A stretch of 64,000 bases of DNA. Source: Brachycybe producta (taxonomy: Eukaryota > Arthropoda > Diplopoda > Playtdesmida > Andrognathidae). A model generated the notes under the pieces. The model worked only from the letters and a program-made list of their open reading frames with translations, was not told the origin of the DNA and did no database searches. Shown piece after piece: positions 10,806 to 21,664 of the stretch (the stretch's first letter is position 1; every line of letters starts with the position of its first letter). The stretch spans positions 334,501-398,500 of the forward strand of contig JAUPFP010000005.1 of the NCBI GenBank assembly GCA_036925085.1, in the 5' to 3' direction. A program made the translations under genes and the position numbers.

Positions 10806-11166
10806 AAAACGGTACCATGCGGTTGGCTTTGACGTGATCGAGGGCCTCCATACATGGTCCCAACATAAAAAGGCGCCACGCGGTTGGCTTTGACGCTATC
10901 GAGGGCCTCCATACGTGGTTCCAACACAAAGGACGCCGCGCGGTTGGCTTTGACGTGATCGAGGGCCTCCATACGCGGTTTTACAAAGGCGCCACGTGGT
11001 CGACTTTGACGCTATCGAGGGTCTCCACACGTGGTTCCAACACAAAGGACGCCGCGCGGTTGACTTTGACGTGATCGAGGGTCTCCATACGCGGTTTTAC
11101 AGACAGGCGCCACGCGGTTGACTTTGACGCTATCGAGGGTCTCCATACGTGGCTCCAACATAGAAA
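10806..11166 (-). repeat. Six-unit ~60-bp tandem array in leader of element A
   Basis: Six units spaced 58-60 bp share GCGGTTGRCTTTGACG followed by alternating TGATCGAGG or CTATCGAGG, then CTCCA and a CACGTGG/ACGCGG-like block. The alternation gives a ~118-bp higher-order unit. The array sits between the primer site and gag. An almost identical array is in element B (27422-27782). Confidence 0.8.
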
Positions 11167-11255
11167 GGACGGACGAAGCCTCGTGAGGCACAATCACGAG
11201 ACTTAGGACAAAGGACGGCTTCTGTTTACAGGTCGGAGAAGGCAGATGGAGCTAT

Positions 11256-11272
11256 ACCCCGCACCTCCACCA
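11256..11272 (-). promoter_or_regulatory. Primer binding site of element A
   Basis: Immediately inside the 5' LTR, in element sense, is TGGTGGAGGTGCGGGGT. It begins with TGG (the complement of tRNA CCA) and resembles the complement of a tRNA-Ala 3' end. Element B has the same site; element D shares its first nine bases. Confidence 0.7.
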
Positions 11273-11274
11273 AA

Positions 11275-11960
11275 TGTGAGCTTTTGACATCAACCAATAT
11301 TTTATTACCAACCTTTAGATGACATTTTCTACTTTTCGTTTCTTCTCTGAGCAGTATGACACCTGCACAGAGAAGATCCGAGCTGTAGAGAGAGCTGGAT
11401 GGAGATAGATTGTAGTCACTCTTCTGCATGGGGGTGTAATCGATGCAGGAGAGTGGCGGCCATCTCTCTCTCTTCCGGTTGATGCTGATATACATCTTCT
11501 CCATCGGTATTCCGACTAGAGAAGATGTTGTAGCTGCTGAGAATCGTATAGCTCCTGCCCTATGAAACCTCCGGCCTCTGAAGAGAAGTTATTTACATAA
11601 ACATAGAGACAACGCTACTTCTTGTTACAACACTTTTATTCATTCCTTGTAAGAAGTACAGATACAAGGGTGAATAGTAATATACTAACTGGAAATCCTC
11701 AGGCCCATGATTTGGAATGTATCGCAAAAACAGGCAAAGGAAAGAACTGAGGAACAAAGAGGAACATGGTCCTTTTATACCTTGGACCTGTGTACACCTG
11801 CGAGGTGTAACCAGGTCCAAGTGACCATGGTCCTTTATGTATCAATCCGCCACTTGGGCATGAGTCAGAAAGGTGAGTCAGAGAGGAGGGAGGGACGGTT
11901 GAGAGTTGTTTACCCCCCAGGCTATGGTTTTGGCGGGATCACGATTTACAGGGTGTTACA
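11275..11960 (-). repeat. 5' LTR of element A
   Basis: It is 686 bp, alike to 1707-2392 by eye, and followed by the TSD copy ACGT. In element sense it holds the TATAAAAGG box that would start genomic RNA and the AATAAA signal. Confidence 0.92.
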
Positions 11961-12510
11961 ACGTGCTGATTTTTTTGTTATTGTTCTAAATCTTTTTTAA
12001 CGAGAGTTCTTCAAATGTTTGTGGGATGGTTTTTTAGTCATATGGCCATTAACATGGAGTAAAAAAACGTAAGATTTTAAATGTTATTTAAAAATAGAAG
12101 GACTTTTCAAAATTTAGAAAAAGGAATCATTTGGAAGCCATTAAACACATGTATGTGCTAATTTCTTTGATTGCTCTAAATCATTTTCAATGAGAGTTTT
12201 TCTAACTTTTGTTGGATGGTGTTTTGGTCCTATGGGACTTAACGTGAAGTTAAAAACGTATAATTTTAAACGCTATTAAAAAATAGAAGGACCTTTTCAA
12301 AATTTATAAAAAGAAAACATCGCAAAGCCAATACGTTAAAGCACGTGTTCATTTTTTTGTTATTTTTGTAAATCGTTTTTAACAAGAGTTCTTCAAATGT
12401 TTGTGGGACGGTTTTCTGGTCCAGTGGGATTTAACATAGAGTTCAAAAAACGAACCTTGTTTAAAAATAGAAGGACCTTTTCAAAATTTGTATAAGGCGA
12501 ACACTTAAAG
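11961..12510. repeat. ~175-bp AT-rich tandem repeat, about three units
   Basis: Units share GTTCTAAATC, CGAGAGTTCTTCAAATGTTTG, the GGGATGG/TGGGACGG block, AATAGAAGGACCTTTTC and AAAATTTATAA. The array was interrupted by element A; its left remainder is at 1540-1706. It lies in intron 2 of host gene 1. Confidence 0.7.
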
Positions 12511-12784
12511 AACTATACTTTTTAATACATTTTGCATTTTACTGTGTTTTAATTGATATATTCTGCGACTATTTCTTGCAAGTTTAGTAACACCCTATAG
12601 TAACACTCATTTGTCTTGTTGTCGTCTGCTCAAAACAACAAGATGGCGGTGTATCTAGGCTTTTAACATTTTTTTAATATTTTTCTTCCTATTTCAAAAA
12701 AGAACCTCTTTTTATGACAAGCATGATTATAATGTCAGTACAAAAAGCTTAAATCCAACGTTATTTCACTTATATTTGTCACAG

Positions 12785-12967
12785 GTAATGAATTTAGAAA
12801 GTTGCAGTCACAAGCATCTTCTGTTACCTTGGATTTTTGTGACGACGACATTGCTGCTACTACATTCTTATTGCAAGGTGGTAATGTGGCATTACCTCCA
12901 TCCACGACAACAACAACTTTACAATCAACTGTGAATAATCCTCATGGAAAACAATCTACAAATTCAA
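12785..12967 (+). CDS. Host gene 1, Ser/Thr-rich exon
   Basis: The acceptor is TATTTGTCACAG and the donor is TCAA|GTATGG. The incoming two bases complete the A left by the 402-634 exon into a Ser codon. The exon encodes about 61 residues (NEFRKLQSQASSVTLDFCDD, then a run of Thr in PPSTTTTTLQ). It is low-complexity toward the end and probably disordered. Phase-1 introns lie on both sides. Confidence 0.6.
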
Positions 12968-13234
12968 GTATGGCTAAGTTATATTTTCACATTTATCTGT
13001 TCTTGGAACAGCACTTAACACTATTTTTACACAATGACTGATAAATGTTGTCCTCATACAGCAATTTCAAATTTATCAGCATAAATAGTTGGGCACACCC
13101 CTGCCTCACTGAGCTTACAATTTTAATTCACATTACTTGTGCCACATGTAAACAGCTAGATTTTTTTATCATACAAACTAATCTTTGTCTCATGTCTTTT
13201 TTGTTGAAATTTTTTAAATTAAAACCTTAAAAAA

Positions 13235-14365
13235 TTAAGATTCAATTCAATTCAATTCAATTAAATACACCTGCAATCAGCTCAAAAGCCATGTGGCACG
13301 AAGGGATTGCTCCTAATCACGACTGATTGTCATTATTTAAAAATAAGACATCATCATGAAATTGAAATCGTCCTAACAAAGAACTATTCACAGGAAGAGA
13401 ATTCCATAGTCTAATAACATTAGGAAGAAAATACCAAAAATATGCATCAGTCCTAGCCATTAATTCTTTGAAAGTTTTTGAATGCCCAAATCTACCTTTA
13501 CGAGGATTTCTAGTTAGTAAACCATTAAGCAGGGTAATGTTATCACAAGACAGCAAACGTCCCAGAAGAGCAAGGCTTTGCTCATTTCTTCGGCCTGCTA
13601 ATGATTCCCATTCTAGCTCTTGGAGCATAGACGATACGCTGTCAGTATACGCATACCGTCCCTTTACAAATCTTGCAGCCCTACGCTGCACCATTTCTAT
13701 TTCTTGTTTTAGATTATTTCTAAATGGGGTCCAAATTGGGGAACAATATTCTAAGATAGGTCTAACTAGAGTAAAGTAACAGACCTTCTTTACATTTTTT
13801 TTACAATGTTTAAGGGTGTGTTGGACAAACCGCAGCCTTTGATTAGCTTTGGCAACTGCTTTGGTTATATGATCTTTCCAAAGCATGTCCTTGGACAAGG
13901 TTAAGCCAAGATATTTGATGGTATCAACATGGGTTAGCTGAACATCTCCCATTGTGTAATCTGCCATGAACGATTCTCGCTTTCGGGAAACTCGCATAAC
14001 ATTGCATTCAGAGCACCACTCTTCAACACTGTCTAGATCTCATTGGAGGACTTCACTATCCTCATTATCCCTAATCCTCCTGTAAACAACAGCATCATCT
14101 GCAAACAAATGCATCGTACTGTTGCTTCTGTCTGCCAGATCGTTTATGAACAGAATGAAAAGCAGTGGTCCAAGAATGCTACTCTGAGGTACACCAGATG
14201 TTACTTTAGCCCAGTCTGACACAGCACCATCAATTTGGACTTGCTGTTGTCTATTTGATAAGAATAATTCACGAAATTACTTGTTTATTTAAGTTAAAAG
14301 TCATCATTTTTTTAATTAGTAGTGACTGCTTCACTGTATCAAATGCTTTTGCAAAATTTTAGGGC
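13235..14365 (-). mobile_element. CR1/Jockey-like LINE 3' fragment 1
   Basis: The minus strand encodes the RT palm (VTSGVPQSSILGPLLFILFI and FADDAVVYRR at 14040-14222) and the following thumb region (RRAARFVKGRY, and IKYLGLTLSKDMLWKDHI, at 13317-13997). The 5' part is missing. Stops and frame changes separate the two coding pieces (near 14000-14040), and again beyond 14230, where AKAF-DTV-like residues fall in another frame. The 3' end runs into a pentamer tail, (TTGAA)n in element sense, at 13235-13262. It is an inactive, 5'-truncated copy in intron 3 of host gene 1. Confidence 0.8.
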
Positions 14366-14401
14366 ATGGTTTTTGTGAGATGTGTGAAAGACACCAGACA
14401 C

Positions 14402-15045
14402 AAATTACAATTACAATTAGAATTAGTACTCTGCTAGCAGCCAAATAGGCCTATGGGGACATAAAAGTACACATGCAGCATTAAGCATTGTCAAGCATAT
14501 ATACATGCACGTATATAAAAACAAAATGAATATACAAATGCCAATCCCACAAAACAAAATTATCCCCATTCACCACTGCCTCAGGAAGAGAGTTCCATTG
14601 TCTTATAATTCTAGTGAAAAAACACCAATAATATGAATCTGTCCTAGCAACAATCTCCCAGCACTGCCCATGTATAGTGATTTATGATTATCACTGGACT
14701 GCGGTTTAGGACAATCACGTGTAATTTTCCCAAACAATTTCAAAATTAACTCAGCCCTGCGATGTGCCAAACGATGCCATTGTAGCACTGACAGCATCTC
14801 AGTGACACTACCTGTAAATTTGTGCCTGCCACAAACAAACCTAGCTGCCTTACGCTGAACCATTTCAACTGAGTGAGGATTCCATACTCTGCAGCAATAC
14901 TCAAGATGAGGCCGAACCAATGCTTGATAGGCAATAGTTTTAACTTGTGCTGGGCAGGTGCCCAATGTCCTCTGACTAAAACAAAGCATTTGTAGAGCTT
15001 TCCCAGTAACACCATCAATGTGTTTTTCAAGAAAGGTCATCTGTC
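14402..15045 (-). mobile_element. CR1/Jockey-like LINE 3' fragment 2
   Basis: It encodes the RT C-terminal region (IAYQALVRPHLEYCCRVWNP, VQRKAARFVCGRH) on the minus strand, 145 codons. Its 3' end carries a (TTGTAA)n-like tail near 14402-14425. It is a different copy from fragment 1 and lies head-to-tail with it. It is 5' truncated, with only the end of ORF2 left. Confidence 0.75.
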
Positions 15046-15682
15046 ATTATAACCCCCAAGTACACAATCAACAAACAATCCACATATCTTAATTTTATCT
15101 CGTTCTCGAGTTGTTCTGTTCACAAGGTGAAAATGTTTCGACCCAATGAACATACAATATAAAAGAACTCGCTCGGCGCCCCAACCTCCTCAGCATCCTC
15201 GTGTGGTGCACGACTTCGCCACCCCAAAAGGCCGGCACTGGATATCGTCAAATACTATTAAGTAATGAACGTCGTCAGCTAATTATACTAGTAAAAGGAA
15301 ATTATATCGTTTTGTGACACTGTTGAATAAACTATTTTCAATTTTTGCATTTCAAATGGTCTTTAAAACTTTGGAATAAATGAACATTCGTTCTCCCTAT
15401 TTTGCAAGCGTAGCAAACGAACAATCATTCTAATGTACAGTTTCCTCGTGCTATCAATTAGGCATTTTTACCAACATTTTAATGAATGTTTTTATCTTAT
15501 GAGCGCGTACTCAATGAAGTTTAACATAAGAGTTAGAAGTTCTCGATTTTGAAATATTTTAATAATATAACCGCACAAAGTGCACATTGCACTTTGAAAA
15601 CTTAATATTGGAAAACTTTAAATATGAAAAATAAACATATTGCCACGACTGTGTATTTTAAAAATTAACATTTTTTCTTTAA

Positions 15683-16150
15683 AGCCCGTTATACACCAAC
15701 AATTTTTACTTGCATTTTTGTGTCAGTTAAATGATGAATGTTTTCATGAATGATTTGGTACATAAAATTTATAAATTAATTTATAAGTGTCAATCGGCAG
15801 TTATACACTTGTAAAAGTATTCGAACATTTTTAAATAAAAATGTGTGCAGAACAGTGCGTAGTGTGACAGACATTGTATATCTGACCTTGTGACTTTCTA
15901 GACAAGAGAATTGGGGAGAGGTCTGGTAAATATGTTGCAGAGCGCATCGTGTATATAGCTTTGTAAACTACATCAGAATGATGGCTGATCCAGAGAAAGC
16001 GCTCTAGTAGATGTTATCACTTAAGAAAAATAGATGTACGTCTTCTAAATTAATGAATCTTTGAACAACTAATATAATTTAACATTCACGTCGTTATACA
16101 TATGCAATGTCACATTTATAAATTAATTTAAGGTTGATGTATAACGGGCC
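15683..16150. mobile_element. Harbinger-like MITE (468 bp, TSD TAA)
   Basis: The terminal inverted repeats AGCCCGTTATACACCAAC and GGCCCGTTATACATCAAC (right end reversed) differ at two positions. Both ends are flanked by TAA, fitting the TWA target duplication of PIF/Harbinger elements. The interior also has paired ATAAATTAATTTA blocks. No coding sequence; it lies in intron 3 of host gene 1. Confidence 0.65.
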
Positions 16151-16391
16151 TAACATTGGCTCTATGAGTTCAATAGAAAAACGATGCTAGCGGTCTTAGC
16201 AGAGATTTTTCGAAGTAATTTTGTGATGTAGCCTCTTAATTGTGAATTTTGTGAACAATGCCATCCAGTAGAAACTTTTTAATTAGCTAGAAGAGTTTCT
16301 ACCAAAATTTTGGTTTCTACCTTGAAAGGTTGAACATTTCTCAGTTTCAGTAACTGCATAATTTATTTGTGCATAATTTCCAATATTGTAG

Positions 16392-16514
16392 TTTGCAGTG
16401 AAAGTTCGTGTTTCCACCGATCTGTGGTACCTGATGACAGTGTCACGCCTTCCAGGGAATTGTTTCTTGAGCAGAAACCATCTTTAATTTATTCTGGAAT
16501 TAACAGAGACAACT
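16392..16514 (+). CDS. Host gene 1, short exon
   Basis: The acceptor is CCAATATTGTAG and the donor is AACT|GTACGT. The incoming two bases complete the leftover base of the previous exon (Ile). It encodes about 40 residues (CSESSCFHRSVVPDDSVTPS, then RELFLEQKPSLIYSGINRDN). A second AG at 16397-16398 would break the phase, which supports the chosen acceptor. The domain is not recognised. Confidence 0.6.
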
Positions 16515-16587
16515 GTACGTTTATTTTTTGCTTTGTTGTTACAACAGTGGCATTCACTTAGTGTATATTTTGCTTTTTTTATCGTAG

Positions 16588-16780
16588 CAGTTGGATTATT
16601 TGATTTGACTAATGCTAAGCAAACTTCTCATATGTTGCCAGTTTTGGAACGTAGTCGTTCAACGTTTATGGAATTCTTTCCAAGTGATAATGTCGTTGAT
16701 CATTTAGTCACCTTTGATTTACCAACCACTGAAGTGCGAATACCATCTAAGAACGCAAGCAGAATAGTTGCAAAAATGAC
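16588..16780 (+). CDS. Host gene 1, exon after a 73-bp intron
   Basis: The intron before it is only 73 bp, unlike the others. The acceptor is TTTTTTATCGTAG and the donor is GAC|GTAAGT. It encodes about 64 residues (LFDLTNAKQTSHMLPVLERS, MEFFPSDNVVDHLVTFDL). A second AG three bases on (exon from 16591) would also keep the frame, so there may be one-codon alternative splicing. It leaves two bases for the exon at 18366. Confidence 0.62.
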
Positions 16781-17211
16781 GTAAGTACTGTTTAAATTAT
16801 CATTAAAAGTATGGCTGATGAAGAACTACAGCTGTGTTCTGTCAAAAAGTGTCTGTAAAGTGTTACCTGTTTTGGTTGTGGTCTATTATCAGGAAAACGC
16901 GAGTCACAAACACAGTAACAACAACGTTTTCCAACCATTTTTTGCTTAGGAGACGAAACGACAACTGGGCCGACATTAAAAAAAATCATGTACAAGATTC
17001 ACTAAGATTTACACAAATTCACAGCAGAATATCACATATGGAAATTCATTTTACTTTTTTATCCGCATTTTACTGGATTCCTAGAATAGAATTAAAATTG
17101 GAAAATCCAGTAAAACATGAAAAACTAAAATAACGTGCCATACAGTACATGATTCACCCCCAATGTCTTCCCCTATGCAAAAAAAAACACGCTAGCCAAC
17201 GATTTTCTTTT

Positions 17212-17249
17212 AAAATAATGCCACCAGACGGAGCTGGTGGCATTATTTT
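17212..17249. repeat. Perfect 16-bp-stem hairpin
   Basis: AAAATAATGCCACCAG and CTGGTGGCATTATTTT pair without a mismatch around a six-base loop. A second hairpin follows at 17357-17394 (GAACCACCCCTCT with AGAGGGGAGGTTC, one mismatch). Both lie in the intron between 16780 and 18366. They could be ends of small elements; the stem is short for an animal microRNA precursor. Confidence 0.55.
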
Positions 17250-18365
17250 GCCTTATTTATTTTGCCTATGAACATGCATTTAACCTTTAACATGTAGAAG
17301 ATAGGGAGTTGCCAGTCCAGTAGAGTAGTAGTCTAAGGTTGAACTGGTAGTTCTCTGAACCACCCCTCTAGAAAAGATTCCAGAGGGGAGGTTCACTACA
17401 AGATAAAAACAATGTCATTTTCTTAAAGTACATGTTTTTATCTTCTTAATGAATAACATAGGATTCTTATAGGAAGGATTCGAGGCATTCGAGAATCTTT
17501 TAGGATTCAGATTTGGATTTGGATTCGGATTCAAGAAAATTTAGGATTTGTCCCACCTCTACTTATAATGCATTTCTTGTATGTTTGTAAGTTGTTTTAA
17601 CAACATAGCAATTCCAATTTTCTCCAGAAAGAATGTGTTTCACATTTTTCGACAGTGCTCTTTTTGTTACTTAGCCCAAGGTCTGTTGGAAATAACAAGA
17701 CTTTTTGCACCCGGTATACGTAGTGATTTATAATGGCTGTATATATTTGTGTTGGCAGTTAATTGCATTTCTGATTATTCAAAGATGCAATATTGCATTG
17801 GCAATCAGATGATAGAATCAATTGTTGACTCGTAATTGTTACTGATTAAATGCCAGCGATCCGTGTTCCAGGCAACAGGCAACACTGAATGATGAACTGA
17901 TGGTGAATGCAGTGCATTCATCATTACATGTAAGTTAGTGATTTGGACACTTGTCACCTTCAAATTTTACATGTTAGGAGTTTTAAGCCTACTGATGATC
18001 CACTTGGCTTTGGTGAAACTACAGTAGTAGGTGGCCTCTCCTAATGGTGTTGCACAAAGTATCCTTGTGATGGATGACTATTTTTGTATAGTCTTTTTTT
18101 TCGTTGCTTCTATTCGAAATGCAAATGTAATGTAACTGCAGTATTCTTTTTGAATGCTCAGTTTTTCTTGGCTTTTTATCATTTATGTGTTTCTTATTAT
18201 ATTTCAAGCTAATAATAAATTAATTTATTTGTGTTCTATGTTCAAAAAGGTGCTGCAAAGTGTACCAAGGTGTTCCCTTTTATACTTCGTCTTTTTGTCA
18301 CTAAAACGTGTTGTTGTGCATTCTTATTATTTGACTGAGTGTGTTTTGATTATTTTTATTTGCAG

Positions 18366-18442
18366 GAAATCCACTGATGAACAGAAAAAAATGGATCGAG
18401 ATTTGTTTCCGGAACAGAAATCGGCGTTACATTCAAATCAAG
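18366..18442 (+). CDS. Host gene 1, exon with GC donor
   Basis: The acceptor is TTATTTGCAG. The first base completes the AC left by the previous exon (Thr). It encodes about 25 residues (KSTDEQKKMDRDLFPEQKSA, LHSNQ). Reading on gives a stop after six codons. No GT donor is found in phase, but AAG|GCAAGA matches the GC-AG donor consensus and leaves one base, which fits the exon at 36607. Confidence 0.5.
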
Positions 18443-19286
18443 GCAAGATTAGTATTATTTAATTTTCTTTGCTAAATTAGAATCTTTTGTCTGATTTTGC
18501 ACCTGTTTTGTTGTGTTTCTTGTTGCACATTTTGACACTTTGAATTCGGTAACTGTGCTGTATATCGCTATTGCATCGCTATGCATTTAACCATAATTAC
18601 TCTTAACAAAACATGACCGAAGATACTAATCCTAACTAAACCTAAACAAGTATTTCATAAAAATTGGATCAATTTAAATTTAAATTTTGAGGATCAAAAC
18701 TTTTGTAAGCCAGAGACGGAGGCAGGCCGTATCGGGCAATTGGGCATTTTCATGATGGGCTGGTTTTTCAATTATAGGGCCTATTTTATGATGAAACTTA
18801 GTATAAGTTTAAAAATCGCACAAGAAAATCGGGCAGCTGATGTTTTTTTCTAATACTGTATTAAAAAATTTTATGACGAATCAGTCATTTCGTATCTTTA
18901 TCGTCCTGGGTTATTCGTTTTTATTTTGAAACACCTTGCACTCGTCATAGTTGAGCGATTTTGCTCATCTCTCTCTCTTTCTCTTTTCTCTCTTCTGCGT
19001 CCTCATGGGAGGAAGTGCTGCGTCACTTCCGGGGGATTCAAATGTTTTCGAGCATTCGGCCTGGGAAGCGTCCCCGTAGAAGGGGGCGTGGCCAAGACCG
19101 AGGATATAAAAAGAGCAACATTTGAATCTCGCGGTTCTTCTCTCAAGTATTTTCTCTCTTAGCAGACGCTCTACGTAAGCTGTCTGCGCTTCTCGAAGTA
19201 TTTTCGGGACCCGAAAATACACGAAGGGCCGCTCTTATTCTATATAATCTTTTCTCAAGTGTATTGTAAACATCATTCATCGTATT

Positions 19287-19974
19287 TGTGAGCTTTTGAC
19301 ATCAACCAATATTTTATTACCAACCTTTAGATGACATTTTCTACTTTTCGTTTCTTCTCTGAGCAGTATGACACCTGCACAGAGAAGATCCGAGCTGTAG
19401 AGAGAGCTGGATGGAGATAGATTGAAGTCACTCTTCTGCATGGGGGTGAAATCAATGCAGGAGAGTGGCGGCCATCTCTCTCTCTTCCGGTTGATGCTGA
19501 TATACATCTTCTCCATCGGTATTCCGACTAGAGAAGATGTTGTAGCTGCTGAGAATCGTATAGCTCCTGCCCTATGAAACCTCCGGCCTCTGAAGAGAAG
19601 TTATTAGCATAAAGACATAGAGACAACGCTACTTCTTATTACAACACTTTTATTCATTCCTTGTAAGAAGTACAGATACAAGGGTGAATAGTAAAATACT
19701 AACTGGAAATCCTCAGGCCCATGATTTGGAATGTATCGCAAAAACAGGCAAAGGAAAGAACTGAGGAACAAAGAGGAACATGGTCCTTTTATACCTTGGA
19801 CCTGTGTACACCTGCGAGGTGTAACCAGGTCCAAGTGACCATGGTCCTTTATGTATCAATCCGCCACTTGGGCATGAGTCAGAAAGGTGAGTCAGAGAGG
19901 AGGGAGGGACGGTTGAGAGTTGTTTACCCCCCAGGCTATGGTTTTGGCGGGATCACGATTTACAGGGTGTTACA
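19287..19974 (-). repeat. 3' LTR of element B
   Basis: 688 bp, TGTAACACCC to AGCTCACA in element sense. It shares with the right LTR of B the variants that separate B from A (for example GATTGAAGTC and GGGTGAAATC on the + strand). Inside it lies the same purine-rich tract as in A. Confidence 0.92.
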
Positions 19975-20316
19975 TACCCTCCAACTTTGCTTGGAGTACG
20001 TCCTCGTACTCCAGCCAAGGGTGGAAGGTTTTCAAGTTACGCAGCGGGGAGACATGGGTGGCTGAGGACTTACCGTGTACAGAGGTGGTTATGGAAAGGC
20101 ACTGGCACCGAAGTGTCAGCGCCCTTTGAAAATGCAAATTCTGAAAATAAAAAGGCAAACACAATTAATACTCGCTGGGTGGCGAGTTCCTATGGACATT
20201 TACAAGAAATACTTATTTATACATAAAGCAGTTATAACAGAATTCTTTTCTCTTTTTTTTTTTTATATTTTCCGAGCTCACCACCCCAATGGGCGGTGAC
20301 CACACGGTTTTCTAAT

Positions 20317-21294
20317 CTATACCCACGTCGGTTGATTGCATGCACATGTACATGCAGAAACATATCCGTGAAGTGCTTGTAGGGGGTCTGACGGTGAGTG
20401 GAGGAGGTGGCTCCGCAGCCAGGGATGATAGGATTCCCAGGCGGCGACGATCCATCCGTTGTCGAAGCCCCGGAGACTTTCCATGAAACTTCGGTGGACG
20501 GTGGCGTCGGCGGCGATCAGTCGGCCCGGTGGTTGCCCGGTGAGGACACCGTAAACGGCGTCCCATAGGATGGCGGCCTGGTAAGTGGCGCGGGTCCTCC
20601 AAACGATCATTCGGGCAATGCTGTATGCTCCGTTAAGTGAAACTCCCAGGAGACTGTTAAAGAAAGCCTGCTGAAGGGCGCCCAATGCTGGAGTGATGGG
20701 CTGCTCGGCAAACTGGTATATTTCGATGTACCGGGTGGACGGAATTAGGACGGCCATAGAGAGTTGCAGATAGTATGACATTCCTACCACGTAGCGCCCT
20801 TCCTCCGGTATGTAGAGGCGCGGAAATCCCTCCATCAGGTCATAGTGACCGATGTAATAGGTGTTTGCGGGCCGCACCTGTCGTTGCCAGAGTGCCCAGC
20901 AATTATTTAGCAGTCTTTCACATCGTGCTTCCTGACGAAGCGGTCGATATACCGGTAGTCTCCTGGTAGTGACTGTTGGTATGCGAAAAGGTTGTGTCAC
21001 TTGCGGCAAAGTTAGTACGGGGGTTGCTGAGGCTGCGGCGATATGGCGAGACGAGGCAGTTGACGTCGTTAGGTCGATGGCGCGTGCTGTGTCGTCCCCG
21101 ACTTCCTCGATGCCGAGTTGCTGCGTTGTCGTGTCATCCGAGTCCATCCTAGTAGATGGGTCAGGGATGGCATCGTCCTGGCTTCCCGTTGTTTTGTTGC
21201 ACTGTGACATCCTTGTTCTTCCAGAATTGTTTCCGAAGTGCTGGTGACCAGCCTGGCGTTGGCTATATACTTGTGTGTTTCCCGACTTCCCCAT
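20317..21294 (-). CDS. Third ORF of element B with LNN-WQ domain
   Basis: The open frame is about 325 codons from the first ATG (21294) and lies some 370 bp after the polymerase frame. It lacks the long Pro/Ser/Arg-rich part of A's version; only ~100 polar residues precede the domain. The domain starts CERLLNNCWALWQ near residue 123, continues YYIGHYDLMEGFPRL, and matches A over about 190 residues. It holds mixed aromatic and small residues and no membrane segment. Because the domain is kept while the long N-terminal part is not, the domain is probably the working unit. Function unknown. Confidence 0.7.
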   Translation of the reverse strand: MGKSGNTQVYSQRQAGHQHFGNNSGRTRMSQCNKTTGSQDDAIPDPSTRMDSDDTTTQQLGIEEVGDDTARAIDLTTSTASSRHIAAASATPVLTLPQVTQPFRIPTVTTRRLPVYRPLRQEARCERLLNNCWALWQRQVRPANTYYIGHYDLMEGFPRLYIPEEGRYVVGMSYYLQLSMAVLIPSTRYIEIYQFAEQPITPALGALQQAFFNSLLGVSLNGAYSIARMIVWRTRATYQAAILWDAVYGVLTGQPPGRLIAADATVHRSFMESLRGFDNGWIVAAWESYHPWLRSHLLHSPSDPLQALHGYVSACTCACNQPTWV

Positions 21295-21664
21295 CGAGGT
21301 GTGAAATTCCAGGGTCCCATGGAAATCGTATAATTCCACGAAGCTGGCTGGAACTCCAATAAGCCACCCAATTTGTTTGTTATTGGAGGCTCGCGGGGTG
21401 TCGGTTTCTGAGTATTAAACGCCGTTCTTCCACTATTGTTTGTTATTGTTGTCAGACGACCTGGTCCCCAAACGCAGTGTGCGAAAGTTTCCCCATTGGA
21501 ATCAGATTCGAGTGGTGAAATGTGAGCAGGGGTGTGTGAATGTTTGTGGTCACACACGTTGTTGTTTGTTTATATTGGTGTGTGTCAGCAAGTGACCAAT
21601 GTGATGATATAAACAACCGAAAGAAAAAATTTAGGTTGTGTGGGTTGTTGATAGGGTTATTGGT

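Larger units (their letters stand above)
1707..11960 (-). mobile_element. LTR element A, Ty3/Gypsy-like, recent insertion
   Basis: Two LTRs of 686 bp (1707-2392 and 11275-11960), which I could not tell apart by eye, bound 10.25 kb. They are flanked by a 4-bp target duplication, ACGT. The element lies on the minus strand, so the 5' LTR is the right-hand one. Parts in element order: primer site, 2.4-kb leader with a repeat array, gag with zinc knuckle, protease, about 1.5 kb with no gene, the third ORF, and the 3' LTR. No RT, RNase H or integrase part is visible. Near 6290 there is a short stretch resembling the end of B's polymerase frame. The alike LTRs indicate a young insertion. The two coding frames present look whole. 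Confidence 0.9.

Noticed and set aside
17212-17249. MicroRNA precursor
   Set aside because: The stem is perfect but only 16 bp with a 6-base loop, too short for a canonical animal pre-miRNA.
18900-19286. Host promoter with TATA box at ~19104
   Set aside because: Together with the sequence after element B it forms an LTR-like unit with TG...CA ends and an ATTT duplication, which explains the TATA box and AATAAA better.
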